Shown here one piece after another: positions 25,863-36,258 of a stretch of 64,000 nt of DNA (position 1 is its first letter; each line of letters opens with the position of its first letter). The DNA is taken from NCBI GenBank assembly GCA_037954665.1, contig JBBMOL010000280.1, positions 372,001 through 436,000 of the forward strand, read 5' to 3'. The position numbers were made by a program, and so were the translations under genes. The notes below the pieces were generated by a model. It saw only the letters and a list, made by a program, of their open reading frames with translations. It did no database searches and was not told where the DNA came from. This DNA is from Laguncularia racemosa (lineage: Eukaryota > Streptophyta > Magnoliopsida > Myrtales > Combretaceae).

Positions 25863-26160
25863 AAGGATGGGGATATTGTGATTGAATTGGACTCCCTAAC
25901 TGTACTTCATTGGTTGAACAGTCCTTGCTAGCCTAAGTGGGAAGTTTTTCATTTAGTTCATAGGATATAAAAGATGATGAATCTTCTTAATGCGACAATC
26001 TCACGTACATTTAAGGAAGCAAATCAACCGGCAGATCATTTAGTAAGGAAAATCTATAGACTTCGTTTTTCTTTACTAATTTTTTTCACTCTAGATTCTT
26101 TCTATAGAGGTCTTATTTAGTTAGACAAAAAATTAGTGCCCATATATTAAAAAATGATGT
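25863..26160 (+). pseudogene. RNase H-like fragment of a LINE-type reverse transcriptase
   Basis: One frame reads DGDIVIELDSLTVLHWLN, then WEVFHLVHRI, then TFKEANQPADHLVR and a tail ending RGLI.LDKK. This is the pattern of the C-terminal RNase H domain of plant non-LTR retrotransposons: the acidic ELDS motif, then EANQPAD with the last catalytic aspartate, then the usual RG-LD-K tail. Three in-frame stops interrupt it (a TAG after the LNSPC segment, a TAA about 40 bases later, and a TAG in the RGLI tail). No reverse transcriptase precedes it, so it is a small dead fragment. Confidence 0.65.
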
Positions 26161-26655
26161 AAACATCCTTGAAGTTCTTGAATGAAAGCTTTTTATACTT
26201 AGAGAAAAAGTAACTATATGAGAATGCTGAGATAAGAAATAGAAGTGTTAAAGTGAAAACTAGGGTAGATTGATAAGGTTTAGTATATACAGAGATGTGA
26301 GATGCTTATTAGACATTCTGATATTTTGGAAATGAATAGCATAAAACAAGGGTAGGGGACTAATCAAGATTTAAGGAAAAGTAATAAAAAATGATTTGAC
26401 AATCATAGGTATTGATGAAAATATATAGTTCATTCACTTCACTAAATAAAATAAGAGAGATTAAATTGCAATTTAATAAATATTGAATAGATATATAATA
26501 GTTATTACATGTCAATTACTTTATTTAGTTGGCATAAAAATAAATAATAAATAAAGCTAAAATAAAAATAAATAAATTATTTGCTATGCTCTTAAGATCC
26601 CTACCATTCTCCATTTTTCACATTCTCAACACAAGTAATGATGATAGGGTATTTA

Positions 26656-26930
26656 AGGTTACAAACAAGTTGAGCCGAGAGCACAACAAAGCCTTTAAAG
26701 GCTTGAGCTCGACTTGTTGGAAAAATTATCGAGTTGAAGCCAAGTGAAGTTTTTGTTGAGCATAAAAATTATAGACTCGAGCTTGTTCTTGTTAAAGAAT
26801 TTGAAGCTCAAAAGTCAGCTCATTTATATTATATAAACGAGTCTAAACAACTATAAGTTTGAACTTAAGCCTATTTAGATAAATGAGTCTAGATAAACAT
26901 GTCGAGCTCTTTTAAATAGTTATATTTCTA
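26656..26930 (+). repeat. left arm of a possible degenerate DNA transposon
   Basis: The arm begins AGGTTACAAACAAGTTGAGC and is full of GAGCTCGA/CTCGAGC-type words, a style common at ends of plant hAT-like non-autonomous elements. A similar arm in inverted orientation ends at 55279. The eight bases before it are GGTATTTA and the eight after the right arm are GATATTTA, a possible target duplication with one mismatch. Confidence 0.35.
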
Positions 26931-28288
26931 TTCATATATTTTTAATAAATTTATAATTATACTCTTCTCATTCTTATATTATTATATGTATGTATATACT
27001 ATTTATAACATTACATATATGTATGTATATAGTATTGTAATATATTATATATATTATTATTATGACAGTATATATATATATAGTATTATTGCGTTATACA
27101 TAAATAGTATTATATTGTAACATTATATATTGATAGTATTATGACAAAATATATATATATATAAATATGTGTGTGTACACAATATGTCAAATATGTATGT
27201 AATTATATATGTTGCGCAAATATATATATTTGTTATATGGTATTATAATTCTAACATTATGACACTATATATATAACGTTATAACTGTATATATACTTTA
27301 TATAGTGTATATAGGTTTATGTGTTATTATATAACATTTAACATAAGCATGCATAGAGATACATAACATACGGCATATATATTTACATAACATATATAAT
27401 TATGTGCATATTTAGCATATTAAATATATAACATTATAATACCATATAATATATAGCATTAATGGTGCATAGATATATGCTACATATAATTATATATATT
27501 TATATATGCATAGACATAACATATATAATTATATACATATTTGACATATTACACTACACACACAGGGACGAACCTAAAGGTGTTGGGGTATGACTCATAC
27601 TCCCCTACGACAGGAAAGCACGTGGGTCCCACTCCACATTGAGCGAGCGGGGGTCCAGGGAAGCCACCCCGATGGGGGTCTCAAGGGGGCAGTGCCCCCT
27701 GGACACCAGGAGGGTTTTAGCAATTAAGCCCATATTTATTTATTAAAAGTTTGGGCTTTGACTCATGAATAGTTGTTCTATCTATTCTCTTTTTTCACTT
27801 GTAATTAAGTTACGAAAAACAAGAGAGTGAGATGCTAATTTTAGTGGAATCCTCTGCTGGACGTAACCCTAATTAATGGGTAAACCAAGATAAAAATCTT
27901 GCGTCTTTATTTTCTCTCCTTTTTTAACTTACTTGTTTGCGGCCGACCTTAACAAAAGGGACCTTGGCCTCCCAGTTCGAAAAGTTTCCTCCTACAGGCC
28001 ATTGTTTATGTTTAGTCTAATAAAAACCCATATTGAATGTCCATAAGAAAAATAAAGGCCTGCTTATAGTTTGTAATTAATGCCAAATCTGTGGCAAACT
28101 GCAACTACTACAAAGATTTTTAAGTTGCTAGCAATTATGACATCTAATTTTTTTTTCTTTTTTTCAAATTTATTACACCTGATTGATTTGTCTCGTTTTT
28201 ATCTTAGCAACATATGATTTAAAACTTTGAGATATTTTGGTTATTGCATATAAATTTACAAATTGGTTAGTGTATTCTAATTTCTGAA
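26931..28288. other. AT-rich stretch and GC-rich block, no gene
   Basis: About 26930-27560 is TATATA/ATGTATGT-rich low-complexity DNA similar in style to 54680-54870 on the other side of the nest. A GC-rich block follows at 27566-27720. The remainder is ordinary AT-rich DNA with no coding signal. It abuts the broken end of the copia LTR at 28289. Confidence 0.5.
27566..27720 (+). other. GC-rich block with hairpin, possible transposon end
   Basis: It starts CAGGGACGAACC, which resembles hAT-type terminal repeats (CAGGG(G/A)CGGA..). It contains a perfect hairpin AGGGGGC-AGT-GCCCCCT at 27684-27700. I found no matching inverted end, so assignment is uncertain. Confidence 0.3.
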
Positions 28289-28585
28289 AACAAAAATATT
28301 AAGTCTTCTGTAAACACCCCATTTTTGCCCTAGGAATCAATAATAATCACTAATAATCAATTTTCAATTTTTTCCAATTTTTCCCTAATTTAGCATAAAT
28401 AATAAAAATATCCAAATAAATAAAAATAAATAGGAAAACACATCAATTTTGAAAAACGATTTCAGAAATGGCAATAATAAATAATGAATAATTTTTACAA
28501 ATTTTTGAAATTTCAAAAAAATACAAAAAATGGAAAAATCGCATTGCATATATGCAATTTGCGATATAAAGAAAATCGAGAAAAT

Positions 28586-28670
28586 GGGCCAGCTTAGCTG
28601 GCTCGTGCATGCGTATAGGGAACGTGTGAAGGCTGGAGGTCGCGAGTTCGAATCCCCCCGCGTGCGCTCA
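28586..28670 (+). other. tRNA-like A-box/B-box module inside the LTR
   Basis: GGGCCAGCTTAGCTGGCTCG resembles the acceptor, D-arm and A box of a tRNA. It is followed at 28644-28655 by GAGTTCGAATCC, an exact RNA polymerase III B-box match with flanks able to form a T-arm-like stem (the GGGGG/CCCCC side is partial). Spacing between the boxes is about 40 bp, close to that of a tRNA. No full cloverleaf or anticodon stem is evident, so this is tRNA-like or SINE-like, not a tRNA gene. Confidence 0.6.
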
Positions 28671-28997
28671 GCAAAAATTTTTCTTTCTTTTCCCTGGATC
28701 TGCCATGTGGCAGCGCGTGATTGGCCGAAGGAAATCACGCGTGTTGCGCGTGATCGTCTTCCTCACCCGGACAGACGCGAGAAGAAGCCGGAGCAAGTCC
28801 GACAAAGGTGGAATCGATCATTTTTTTTTCAAATCTTCTAGATTACTGTCAAGATAAAGCCAAATCTATAAGATAAATCAAAGAAAAACAAGAGATCAAC
28901 ATCAAATCGCCAGGATAAAATCAAATCTAAAAACGGAAGAAATTCGAATTTATCCAAATCGGCCAATTTGAGCTTATCCAAGAGGGTTTCCGGACGC

Positions 28998-29007
28998 CTA
29001 TAAATAG
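28998..29007 (+). promoter_or_regulatory. TATA box of the Tat/Ogre LTR promoter
   Basis: CTATAAATAG in a GC-richer context (CGGACGC before, AGGAGGAGGGG after). Identical at 41534-41543 in the 3' LTR and recognisable in both solo LTRs, so it is the likely RNA polymerase II start region of this family. Confidence 0.8.
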
Positions 29008-30360
29008 AGGAGGAGGGGAGGAAGCCAATACACGAATCACAATTGAGAGAAAGTGAGGAAAGAGTGCAAATCGGAGAGCATCGGAGAAGAGCCCAAAACC
29101 ACGAGCACCGACCGGAGTTGAACCACCACCAGGAGGCGATCTGGGAGTGAACCACCACCACCATTGGATTCAGCACCCTCGAGAAGCTAGGATTCGACAC
29201 CTCATCCACTGTAAAAGGCCGCCGGAACGCCGTGAACGAGCACCCTCCGCCGCCGCATTCGACCGATCCGACCCGACCCGATTCAACCCGACCGACTCAA
29301 CCCGCGCATCGACCCGGATCTAGGTAAGTCGGATTTTTCGGATTTTTTTATTATTTTATTTAATTTATTTATTTTGTTTGTTTATTTATTCCGAATTAAT
29401 TAATTAATTAATTAATTATTTGTTATTTTGTTATTTATTTATTTATTGGTTTATGTTTTATTTTTAATAAATAGGAAAATATAGAAATTAGATTTTTCTA
29501 GAATTTAATAATGTAGAAAAATAATAAAAAAGAAAAAAATGAAAAAGAAAATAAAATAAAATAATAAAATAATAAAATGTGGAAAAATAAAAAAATATTA
29601 GGAAAATAATAATAAAACTTTAGATTTCAAAATAGGATAGATATTAACTTAGGATAAAATTTTTAAAAATAAAAATAAAATAATAATAATAATAATCACA
29701 AAATCAAAATGAGTTTTGGCACTTAGAAAAATCATTTTCTTCAAATAAATCAAAAATTGATGTTTTCCCTAAAAATCATTTTCAAAAATCAGATTAAAGC
29801 TTAGACTTAGATTTTTTAGAAAAAATCCCAAAAATGTTAAAAATATAAAGCAAAAGAGATTTCAAAAACTAACATTCACAAACAAACTTAAAGTTTTTCA
29901 GAAAAGCGAACTACGGCTTGTTTGATCCTGACTAGCAGGTACGTAGGCACCCATTCGGGTCAACCCATAAAATGAAATAAAAAAAAAATCATTTTCTTGA
30001 AATAATATAATAAAAAGTAATAGAAACACAATGAAGCACATTTCTAAATAAGATCAATTTCAGGAGATTAGGTGGTAACCGTAAGGTTTTAATAGGTTAG
30101 CCTCCGGATTTAGAAACTCTGGTTTTCCCTTTTCCTCTTTTCAAAAACGAGAAGAGGAAATAACGACGACTAGTGGTCCAAATTAAGACTAATCCGCTCC
30201 TTTAGTCTTAATTCAATATTTCCCAACAACAGTTGGGTGGCGACTCCAAAAAAATCAAACGAAATTCTTAACTCAAGTCAAGGATCTACATTAGATGAGC
30301 ATAGGGTCTAGTCTAGATCGGATTAGGAATGGGAATTCAAAAATTAGACTCGCCACAGGA

Positions 30361-30378
30361 TGGCGACTCCGCTGGGGA
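30361..30378 (+). promoter_or_regulatory. primer binding site, tRNA-Arg
   Basis: TGGCGACTCCGCTGGGGA, five bases after the LTR end. It is complementary to the 3' end (..CCCCAGCGGAGTCG plus CCA) that I know for plant tRNA-Arg(ACG). tRNA-Arg priming is characteristic of Ogre-type elements, unlike the iMet priming of the other two elements in this window. Confidence 0.85.
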
Positions 30379-30927
30379 ATTGCGCCAGTAAGCTAGCCAC
30401 CTGAATCTCTTCAATTTGTTATCTTTAAGAAATGTGTTTCATTCTTTCTACTCTGTTGCTAACCTTTCAAAGATTAGTTAGATTTTCAGTTTTCTTTATT
30501 GTGGGGGTTCAGCATGCATACATATGTTTGTGTGAGTAGATGCGGTCGAACCCGGACCGTCCTAGAAACCTAAGACGGGGAGCCATTGTGTAGGTTTCGG
30601 GCGAAGTGAGTTGATTCACCGTTCGGGACCGATTAGGCTACCCCACCCTATGCTTCGATATGGCCTGAGATCCATTTCTTCGAGAATGCGGGAGGCCATA
30701 GAGCTCGGGAACCAGTTAGAACCAACCTACTTGCATACATGACGTCATAAAGGGTTGACAATTGAATGACGATGTAATGGTTTGTTGTTTTGTTCATGGA
30801 GTTCAAATTTATTTCCCTGTAATGCTTTCATAGTCTTGTTTGTAATTAGGCGATTTCTTCTTGTAAAATAGATGGCTAGCACCGCAATCTACCGTCTCCT
30901 CCGCAAAGAAATACGGGTATACAACCT
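30379..30927 (+). other. leader between primer site and ORF1
   Basis: About 550 bp without a credible coding frame. It is GC-richer than the LTR ends and includes an inverted pair TTCGGGCGAAGTGAG/TTCACCGTTCGGG around 30597-30629 that may fold. An ATG at 30872 opens a frame different from ORF1. Confidence 0.5.
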
Positions 30928-32397
30928 TTGGATCCAAAATTGGTACTGGACCATTGGTTTACCTTGTACAACCCAGAGGAGCAAGCCTTCATCCAGCAAA
31001 AGATCGACCCCGTCCTCTCACTAACAAGGATAGAGCTGAATTTGCCTTTAATCCGGGCCATGCTCCAATTATGGGAAATCGAGCCCGCTGCTTTCTTTAT
31101 CGGGCCGCATGAGATCACCCCTACCTTGGAAGAGTACACCCAGTTGCTACAGGCTCCAGCACTAACCGATCAAATCTATATGCTAAACCTCGAGGCCGGG
31201 CCAGCCGGTACCTTCAGCAGATTATTAGGCATCCGTAAGACAGCAGTCAACAAAGCCCTAGCAGACTGCAATGGATATTGCATACGAATGGATGATTTGG
31301 AAGCCTAGTTCATCGCCCGAGAGGACAATGGGGATAGGAAGGACATACTATGTGGGGACCCCAAGACTTACAAACAGAGAAGGGTGAACGCTTTCATCTT
31401 GACAGCCTTCGCCACCATACTGTTCCCCACCGGGACCTTCTATATTCACTACCGAGTCGCAGAGCTGGTGACCCAATTTCTGGAGGGAGGATCTTACATC
31501 CCAGCTCTACTGGCTGAATAGATCCGAAACTTAAATTTCCTCAAGAAGAAAGGCCATGGGATTCTCCGCTCAAGCCTCAACCTTTTGCTGATCTGGTTTG
31601 TAAGCCACCTTAAGTGTTTCGGGCTGAACATGGTCCGAAAAACCTTAGCCCAGCAAGTGGATCTTGTAGATTCATGTATAGAAAAGGTGAAGCTACCCGA
31701 CAACCTTACCAGCCACAGTTGGGTAGAGCTGCTTAGGAGTTTCAGTGCCGAAGATATTCTATGGACAGCCAGGTGGAGTTGCTGTAACAAAATCATCTTG
31801 ACCTGCAGAAACTTCCAAGCAGTGCCTTTAATCGAAATCAGCGGATGTGTTAGGTATCACCCCAACTCAGTGGTCCGCCAATTTGGTACCATCCAAGACA
31901 TAGTTTATCGACCCTCGGTACAAGCAGTTACCTTTGAGTATCAAGATCCGAACCTGTTAGTAGCTGAGAAGTTTGCGAAGCTGGCAGAGGTCAAAGCACT
32001 TTGGGAAACCAGAATTGAAAGCCCGAATGTGGACCTCGGGGAGTTAGATGGCGAAGTGGGAAAACACCGAGCCACCAGAGAATTTGTAATTCGCCAGCTA
32101 TACCAGACAGGGGAAAGAGCATATCGGGTTCCAGACGTCACCCAACCAAGACCAGACAAGATCAATCCAGAGACAGAAGTATACCTAGAACAGGTCAAGG
32201 CCCAAATGGAGGTATACTTTGAAGCTGCAGATCATAAGAAAGACATCTGGAAGGGACGTTTCAAGGAATCCGACCAAAGGAACAAGGCCCTAGAAGCACA
32301 ATTGGAGAAATGCCAAGCCAAAATCAAGGAATTGGAAGCCGTCATCAGTGGGAAGTCTGAGCCTCCACAACAGAAGACTAAAAGAACTAGGAAGTAG
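30928..32397 (+). pseudogene. Tat/Ogre ORF1 (two in-frame stops)
   Basis: A single frame of about 490 codons upstream of gag, as in Ogre-type elements. The N-terminal part (LVLDHWFTLYNPEEQAF, then AAFFIGPHEITPTLEEYTQLL) resembles the plant domain often annotated in such ORFs (DUF7745/plant mobile-domain-like). The C-terminus is a charged, probably coiled-coil segment (YLEQVKAQMEVYFEAADHKKD to NKALEAQLEKCQAKIKELEAV) followed by a basic tail KKTKRTRK-like. TAG stops at 31306-31308 and 31519-31521 break it; both fit CAG-to-TAG changes. The true start codon is unclear because no ATG lies in this frame near 30928. Function of this ORF in the family is unknown. Confidence 0.75.
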
Positions 32398-32637
32398 ATC
32401 TTTATTTGTAATATTTTATTTTGAACTCCAGAATTTTCAATAAAAGTGAATTTTCAATATCACATTGTCAATCAGTTGTCAACCCTTTTTACTTTTTAGC
32501 AACTGCGTGACACATGCATATCATTCTTACATTCATTGCACTAAAAATAAAAACAAAATGCGCGTCCAGGTATCAAAATAGCTTCCAAGCAACCGAACCC
32601 TCCTAGAAGCCCAGTTCTCACGCGCTCAAGAGCAAAA

Positions 32638-34287
32638 ATGGCCAACAATGGCGACAACCGCAACAACGCCAATGCTGAAGCTGCCTCGGACTCTAGGATC
32701 ATGTCCCTAGAACAAACAGTCCAACAACTAGCTGCCCAAGTTCACCTCTTAACTAAAAGCATCGGCCTCCTGCGCAACACTCAACCAACCCAGGAAGAGT
32801 ATTCAGGGGCCAGAAAGGGGAAAGTAGTAGAGGGACAGCCTCCAGAATATGAAGAGATCAATTCCCACCTTAACCCGGCCTTTGAATATGAGCCAAAGGT
32901 CAACCAGGGGCCGACCTCTGATGACCTGAAAAAGGAGATGGAAGAGAGGCAAAAGGAGATGGAGAAGCGACTCTTCCAGCAGCTCTGTGACAAGATGAAA
33001 AGCATTGAAGGCCCTGATGGTTTTGAACAGGCCGGAATCACCAATCTGCCAGCATATAGGGAAGAGATATACCCTGAAAAGTTCAAGACCCCAGAGTTTG
33101 AAAAGTATGATGGGACCGGCTGCCCCAAAATGCATACTAGGCTATATGCCCTGAAAATGAGCAAGTATGCTCAATACGACCAACTCATGCTCCAGACATT
33201 CCAAGACAACCTCACAGGCCCTACACTAGTCTGGTATGCCCACCTGGACTTCAACATTGTTAACACCTGGGAGAAGTTAGCCCGGGCATTTTATGACCAA
33301 TATAAGTTCAATATTGAAGTCGCCCCATCCATAATCGACCTGGGGAGTCTCCAGAAGAGATATGCTGAGCCGTTCAAGGAGTATGCTCAGCGCTGGAGAG
33401 CCCAAGCCGCTAGGGTAGCAACCCCGATATCTGAAAAGGAATTGACATCCATATTTGTCAATACCCTGGACAAAACCTACTTTTCACACCTTGTAGGCCA
33501 GACCTCATCCAGTTTTGCAGAGGTAGTGGCTGCGGGGTGCAGGATTAAGAATGCCATCACCACCGGTAGACTCCAAACAATGGAGCCTCCTAGGGTCACA
33601 CCGACACAAAAGCCTGTAGGAGGAAACAGAGCTAAAGAGTCCACTGTCAGCACAGTCCACTCCGGTAAGGCAGAAAAATCTGGGACTCGTGTGACATTCC
33701 AGACCCCAAGTACCCCAGTCCAACAACCCACAACGGGTCATAATCAGGCCGCCAGGATCCCAAGGCAATTCACTCCCATCCCTATTCCGCTCAGTCAGGT
33801 CTTCGCTTGGCTAAGGATGGACAACTTGATTAGTTTCGAGATCCCCAACGACCGGTACAAGCCTAAGAACTTCGACTCAAATCTCAAGTGTGACTACCAC
33901 ATGGGTCAGGAGGGGCATTCCACAGATAGGTGCTGGAGGCTTCGGCACAAAATCCAAGGCTTAATTGATGCAGGAATCATACAATTGGATTTCGTGAATG
34001 CCCCAGCACCCAATGTCAACACCAACCCACTGCCCAGTCACAAGCCCACCATCAACATGATCACATCAGAGGAGTCGGCTCCCAAAGAAGCCCCCAAAAA
34101 GAATTCAACTGAGCAACAGAAGAAGCAATCTCACCAAGCTCCAGAAGAAACTCCAAAAGCACACATTAAAAGAAGATGGTTAGCCGGAGACCCAACGGTT
34201 GGCACTTTGGGAGAATCACATGGGAGATTTCAGTATTTGGTAAACTATTCTTATACCCCGACTGAGCAAGGGCCACCTAGTGGATAG
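32638..34287 (+). CDS. Tat/Ogre gag, intact frame
   Basis: 549 codons from ATG 32638 to TAG 34285-34287. The N-terminal coiled-coil-like part (SRIMSLEQTVQQLAAQVHLL, MEERQKEMEKRLFQQL) precedes the retrotransposon gag core at about residues 155-300 (FEKYDGTGCPKMHTRLYAL, LTGPTLVWYAHLD, FKEYAQRWRAQAARV, FVNTLDKTYFSHLVG). A zinc knuckle CDYHMGQEGHSTDRC at residues 418-432 has the Ogre-style histidine in the second position (C-X2-H-X5-H-X4-C). The protease frame continues directly after the stop without a shift, so gag and protease were or are joined by readthrough, or the stop is a CAG-to-TAG mutation. It would build the virus-like particle in the cytoplasm. Confidence 0.85.
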   Translation: MANNGDNRNNANAEAASDSRIMSLEQTVQQLAAQVHLLTKSIGLLRNTQPTQEEYSGARKGKVVEGQPPEYEEINSHLNPAFEYEPKVNQGPTSDDLKKEMEERQKEMEKRLFQQLCDKMKSIEGPDGFEQAGITNLPAYREEIYPEKFKTPEFEKYDGTGCPKMHTRLYALKMSKYAQYDQLMLQTFQDNLTGPTLVWYAHLDFNIVNTWEKLARAFYDQYKFNIEVAPSIIDLGSLQKRYAEPFKEYAQRWRAQAARVATPISEKELTSIFVNTLDKTYFSHLVGQTSSSFAEVVAAGCRIKNAITTGRLQTMEPPRVTPTQKPVGGNRAKESTVSTVHSGKAEKSGTRVTFQTPSTPVQQPTTGHNQAARIPRQFTPIPIPLSQVFAWLRMDNLISFEIPNDRYKPKNFDSNLKCDYHMGQEGHSTDRCWRLRHKIQGLIDAGIIQLDFVNAPAPNVNTNPLPSHKPTINMITSEESAPKEAPKKNSTEQQKKQSHQAPEETPKAHIKRRWLAGDPTVGTLGESHGRFQYLVNYSYTPTEQGPPSG

Positions 34288-35661
34288 GGATCGGAATTTG
34301 AGAAGGAAGACAACCCGGTAAAGGAAGAAGGGAAGACTGTCAACATGATCAACTCTCATCAGAAGCCTAGGGTTATACAGTGCTATGAGGGACAATCAAC
34401 TGAGGTACAAATCCCAAGAAAAAGATATGTATTCAATGTCCCGATACCAGTAGAGAATTACAAGGCTGCACCGTTCGATTATCGGGCCCTCGAACAAGAG
34501 TGGCCTCCTATGGTGGGAGGCATCACCCGCTCTGGGAGATTATACGATCCAAAGTATAAAGGCCCGACCGAAGAGCTCAACGTGGAAAAAGGGGAAGAAG
34601 AGGAAGAGGGTATTGCTGTGTTTACGAAGATGGTTAAGGCTAGTGAATACAAGATCATGGAACAATTAAATAAGGTTCCAACGCAGATATCACTCATGGG
34701 CCTTCTCACAACATCCGAGCCTCATAGGGAAGCACTCTTTAAAGTGCTGAAAAAGATTCAGGTCCCGGAAGGTATCGCTACAGACAAATTAGGTCACGTG
34801 GCGGACGCCATCTTCGCAATGGACCAAATATCCTTCTCTCCGGCAGAGCTAGGAGAAGAGGGAGACCAACATACCAAACCACTGTTCGTAGTGGTCAGGT
34901 GCAACGACACCATTGTCTCCCGGGTACTTATCGATAACGGATCATCCCTCAACATTTTCCCATTGGCAACGCTCGACTTACTGGGGGTCGATCCAAGCAA
35001 CATAAAACCTAGCTCCACAGTGGTCAGAGCCTTCGACGGGTCAAGAAGAGACATGGTGGGGGAGGTAAACCTGTCAGTAGAAATTGGTCCACAAGTATTC
35101 CACATCGCTTTCCAGGTCCTCGACATCCCAAGGTCTTTCAACCTGCTTTTGGGACAACCCTGGATACATGCTGCTGGAGCCATCCCCTCTAGTCTCCACC
35201 AAAAGGTCAAATTCATCGCAAATGGGCAGATAGTCACTGTACTGGGCGAGCAGGATTACGCCATATATAAGGAGACTACCATACCTTACATTGGGGAAGA
35301 GGGTTCAGAAGACCTGGGGCTACAGATCTTCAATGAAGTGAACATGGTAACCAGCAAGGAGGGCCATCAGTTTAAAGAGGGGCAGCATGGGACGTTTGGA
35401 CTAGGGTACATTCCTACGGCCGCAGAAGAAGCGCAAACGAAAGGTGTCAAAGGTAGAATGAAGGGGAAGCTGATCGACACCCAGATGTGTATCCCACCTC
35501 TCCAACAATCTTTCCGAAAGGCAAACATCATTCAAGAGCTGCGGATAAATGAAGAGGACGACAGCCAAGGGAAATCAACCCCCCGCACGTCCAACCAGCA
35601 TCCGGCTCTGAACAATTGGTTTTGTTATCCTATCAGTAGCGCTAGGTTAGCTCAAAAGTAG
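34288..35661 (+). pseudogene. Tat/Ogre protease region
   Basis: Same frame as gag; a first ATG occurs at 34345. The aspartic protease signature is VLIDNGSSLNIFP with D at about residue 197 counted from that ATG (DNGS in place of D(S/T)G, as usual for this lineage). The flap and C-terminal part are represented by FNLLLGQPWIHAAGAIPSSL. A conserved RNYxxRPF-like linker is absent; instead YVFNVPIPVENYKAAPFDYR occurs near the start. The frame ends with TAG at 35659-35661, inside the candidate intron, and resumes in the same frame after it. Confidence 0.8.
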
Positions 35662-35759
35662 AGAAAAATTATTAAACAAATTTTATTGAGACTCTTTATC
35701 AAGTTCAATTGCAGTTTGTTTTCTTCTTATATATATGCTTTCATTTTTATGTTACTCAG
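35646..35759 (+). other. candidate Ogre-type intron between protease and RT
   Basis: Possible donor AG|GTTAGC at 35646 (alternative AA|GTAGAG at 35658) and acceptor TTACTCAG ending at 35759, preceded by a T-rich tract (TTTTCTTCTTATATATATGC.. TTTCATTTTTATG). The length is 114 nt (or 102 nt), a multiple of three. The region contains the in-frame stop at 35659, and the same reading frame runs on both sides. Ogre elements are known to have a partly spliced intron at this position that controls pro-pol fusion. Confidence 0.55.
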
Positions 35760-36258
35760 ATCTCCTAGCATCGAACATCAGGGATATTTCGCGCAGGTAG
35801 AAAGTAAAAACGCTGATATCGTTTCCAACGTTGCTGGGTCAGTTGTTGAAAGCGATATCTTAGACCACGAAATAATACAAGAAAATTGGCTAAAACATGA
35901 ACAAAGCGGAATCTCGATCGACGAGCTTATGGAGACAGTAAATCTAGGAAGCATGGAAAACCCTAAAAACCTCAAAATCGGGACCAGTTTGAGTGCCGAG
36001 CAAAAACGTGAGATAACCGAGCTATTAATAGAATATGCAGATGTGTTTGCCTGGTCATATGGTGACATGCCTGGGCTAGACCAGTCAATAGTAGTTCACA
36101 GGCTTCCCATAAGGGAAGATGTCAAACCTAAAAAACAAAAACTGAGAAGATTTAGGCCTGATATCTTACTGAAAATCAAAGAAGAAATCAAGAAACTGTT
36201 AGAAGTAGGGTTCATTGAAGTATCTGACTACCTAGAGTGGGTAGCAAATATAGCCCCG
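35760..36258 (+). pseudogene. Tat/Ogre pol start: RT N-terminal part
   Basis: Continues the gag-protease frame. The segment SLSAEQKREITELLIEYADVFAWSYGDMPGLD is the typical link into the plant gypsy reverse transcriptase, followed by HRLPIREDVKPKKQKLRRF, KEEIKKLLEVGFIEV and YLEWVANI. The frame is then lost near 36255-36260 by a probable one-base deletion, and the protein continues in another frame in the next entry. Confidence 0.85.

Larger units (their letters stand above)
28309..30355 (+). repeat. 5' LTR of the Tat/Ogre-type element
   Basis: 2047 bp, TG...CA. It carries a tRNA-like module (28586-28670), a TATA box (28998-29007), a GC-richer leader around 29000-29330 and long A/T-rich stretches including an ATTA run near 29392-29420. 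Compared by eye with the 3' LTR it differs at scattered positions, many of them C/T or G/A in CG or CNG contexts, plus short indels in A/T runs. Confidence 0.95.

Noticed and set aside
28586..28670. True tRNA gene
   Set aside because: A and B boxes are present but I cannot draw an anticodon stem or a matching acceptor stem, and the segment is repeated as part of the LTR.
28530..28841. Open frame of about 100 codons, repeated at 41065-41412 and mirrored in 47389-47849
   Set aside because: It lies wholly within the LTR of the Tat/Ogre family and runs across the tRNA-like module and promoter region. Conservation comes from the LTR repeat, not from coding.
28838..29209. Serine- and tryptophan-rich minus-strand frame in the LTR leader (also 41374-41736)
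   Set aside because: Antisense to the LTR leader, present only as a repeat copy, with no domain.
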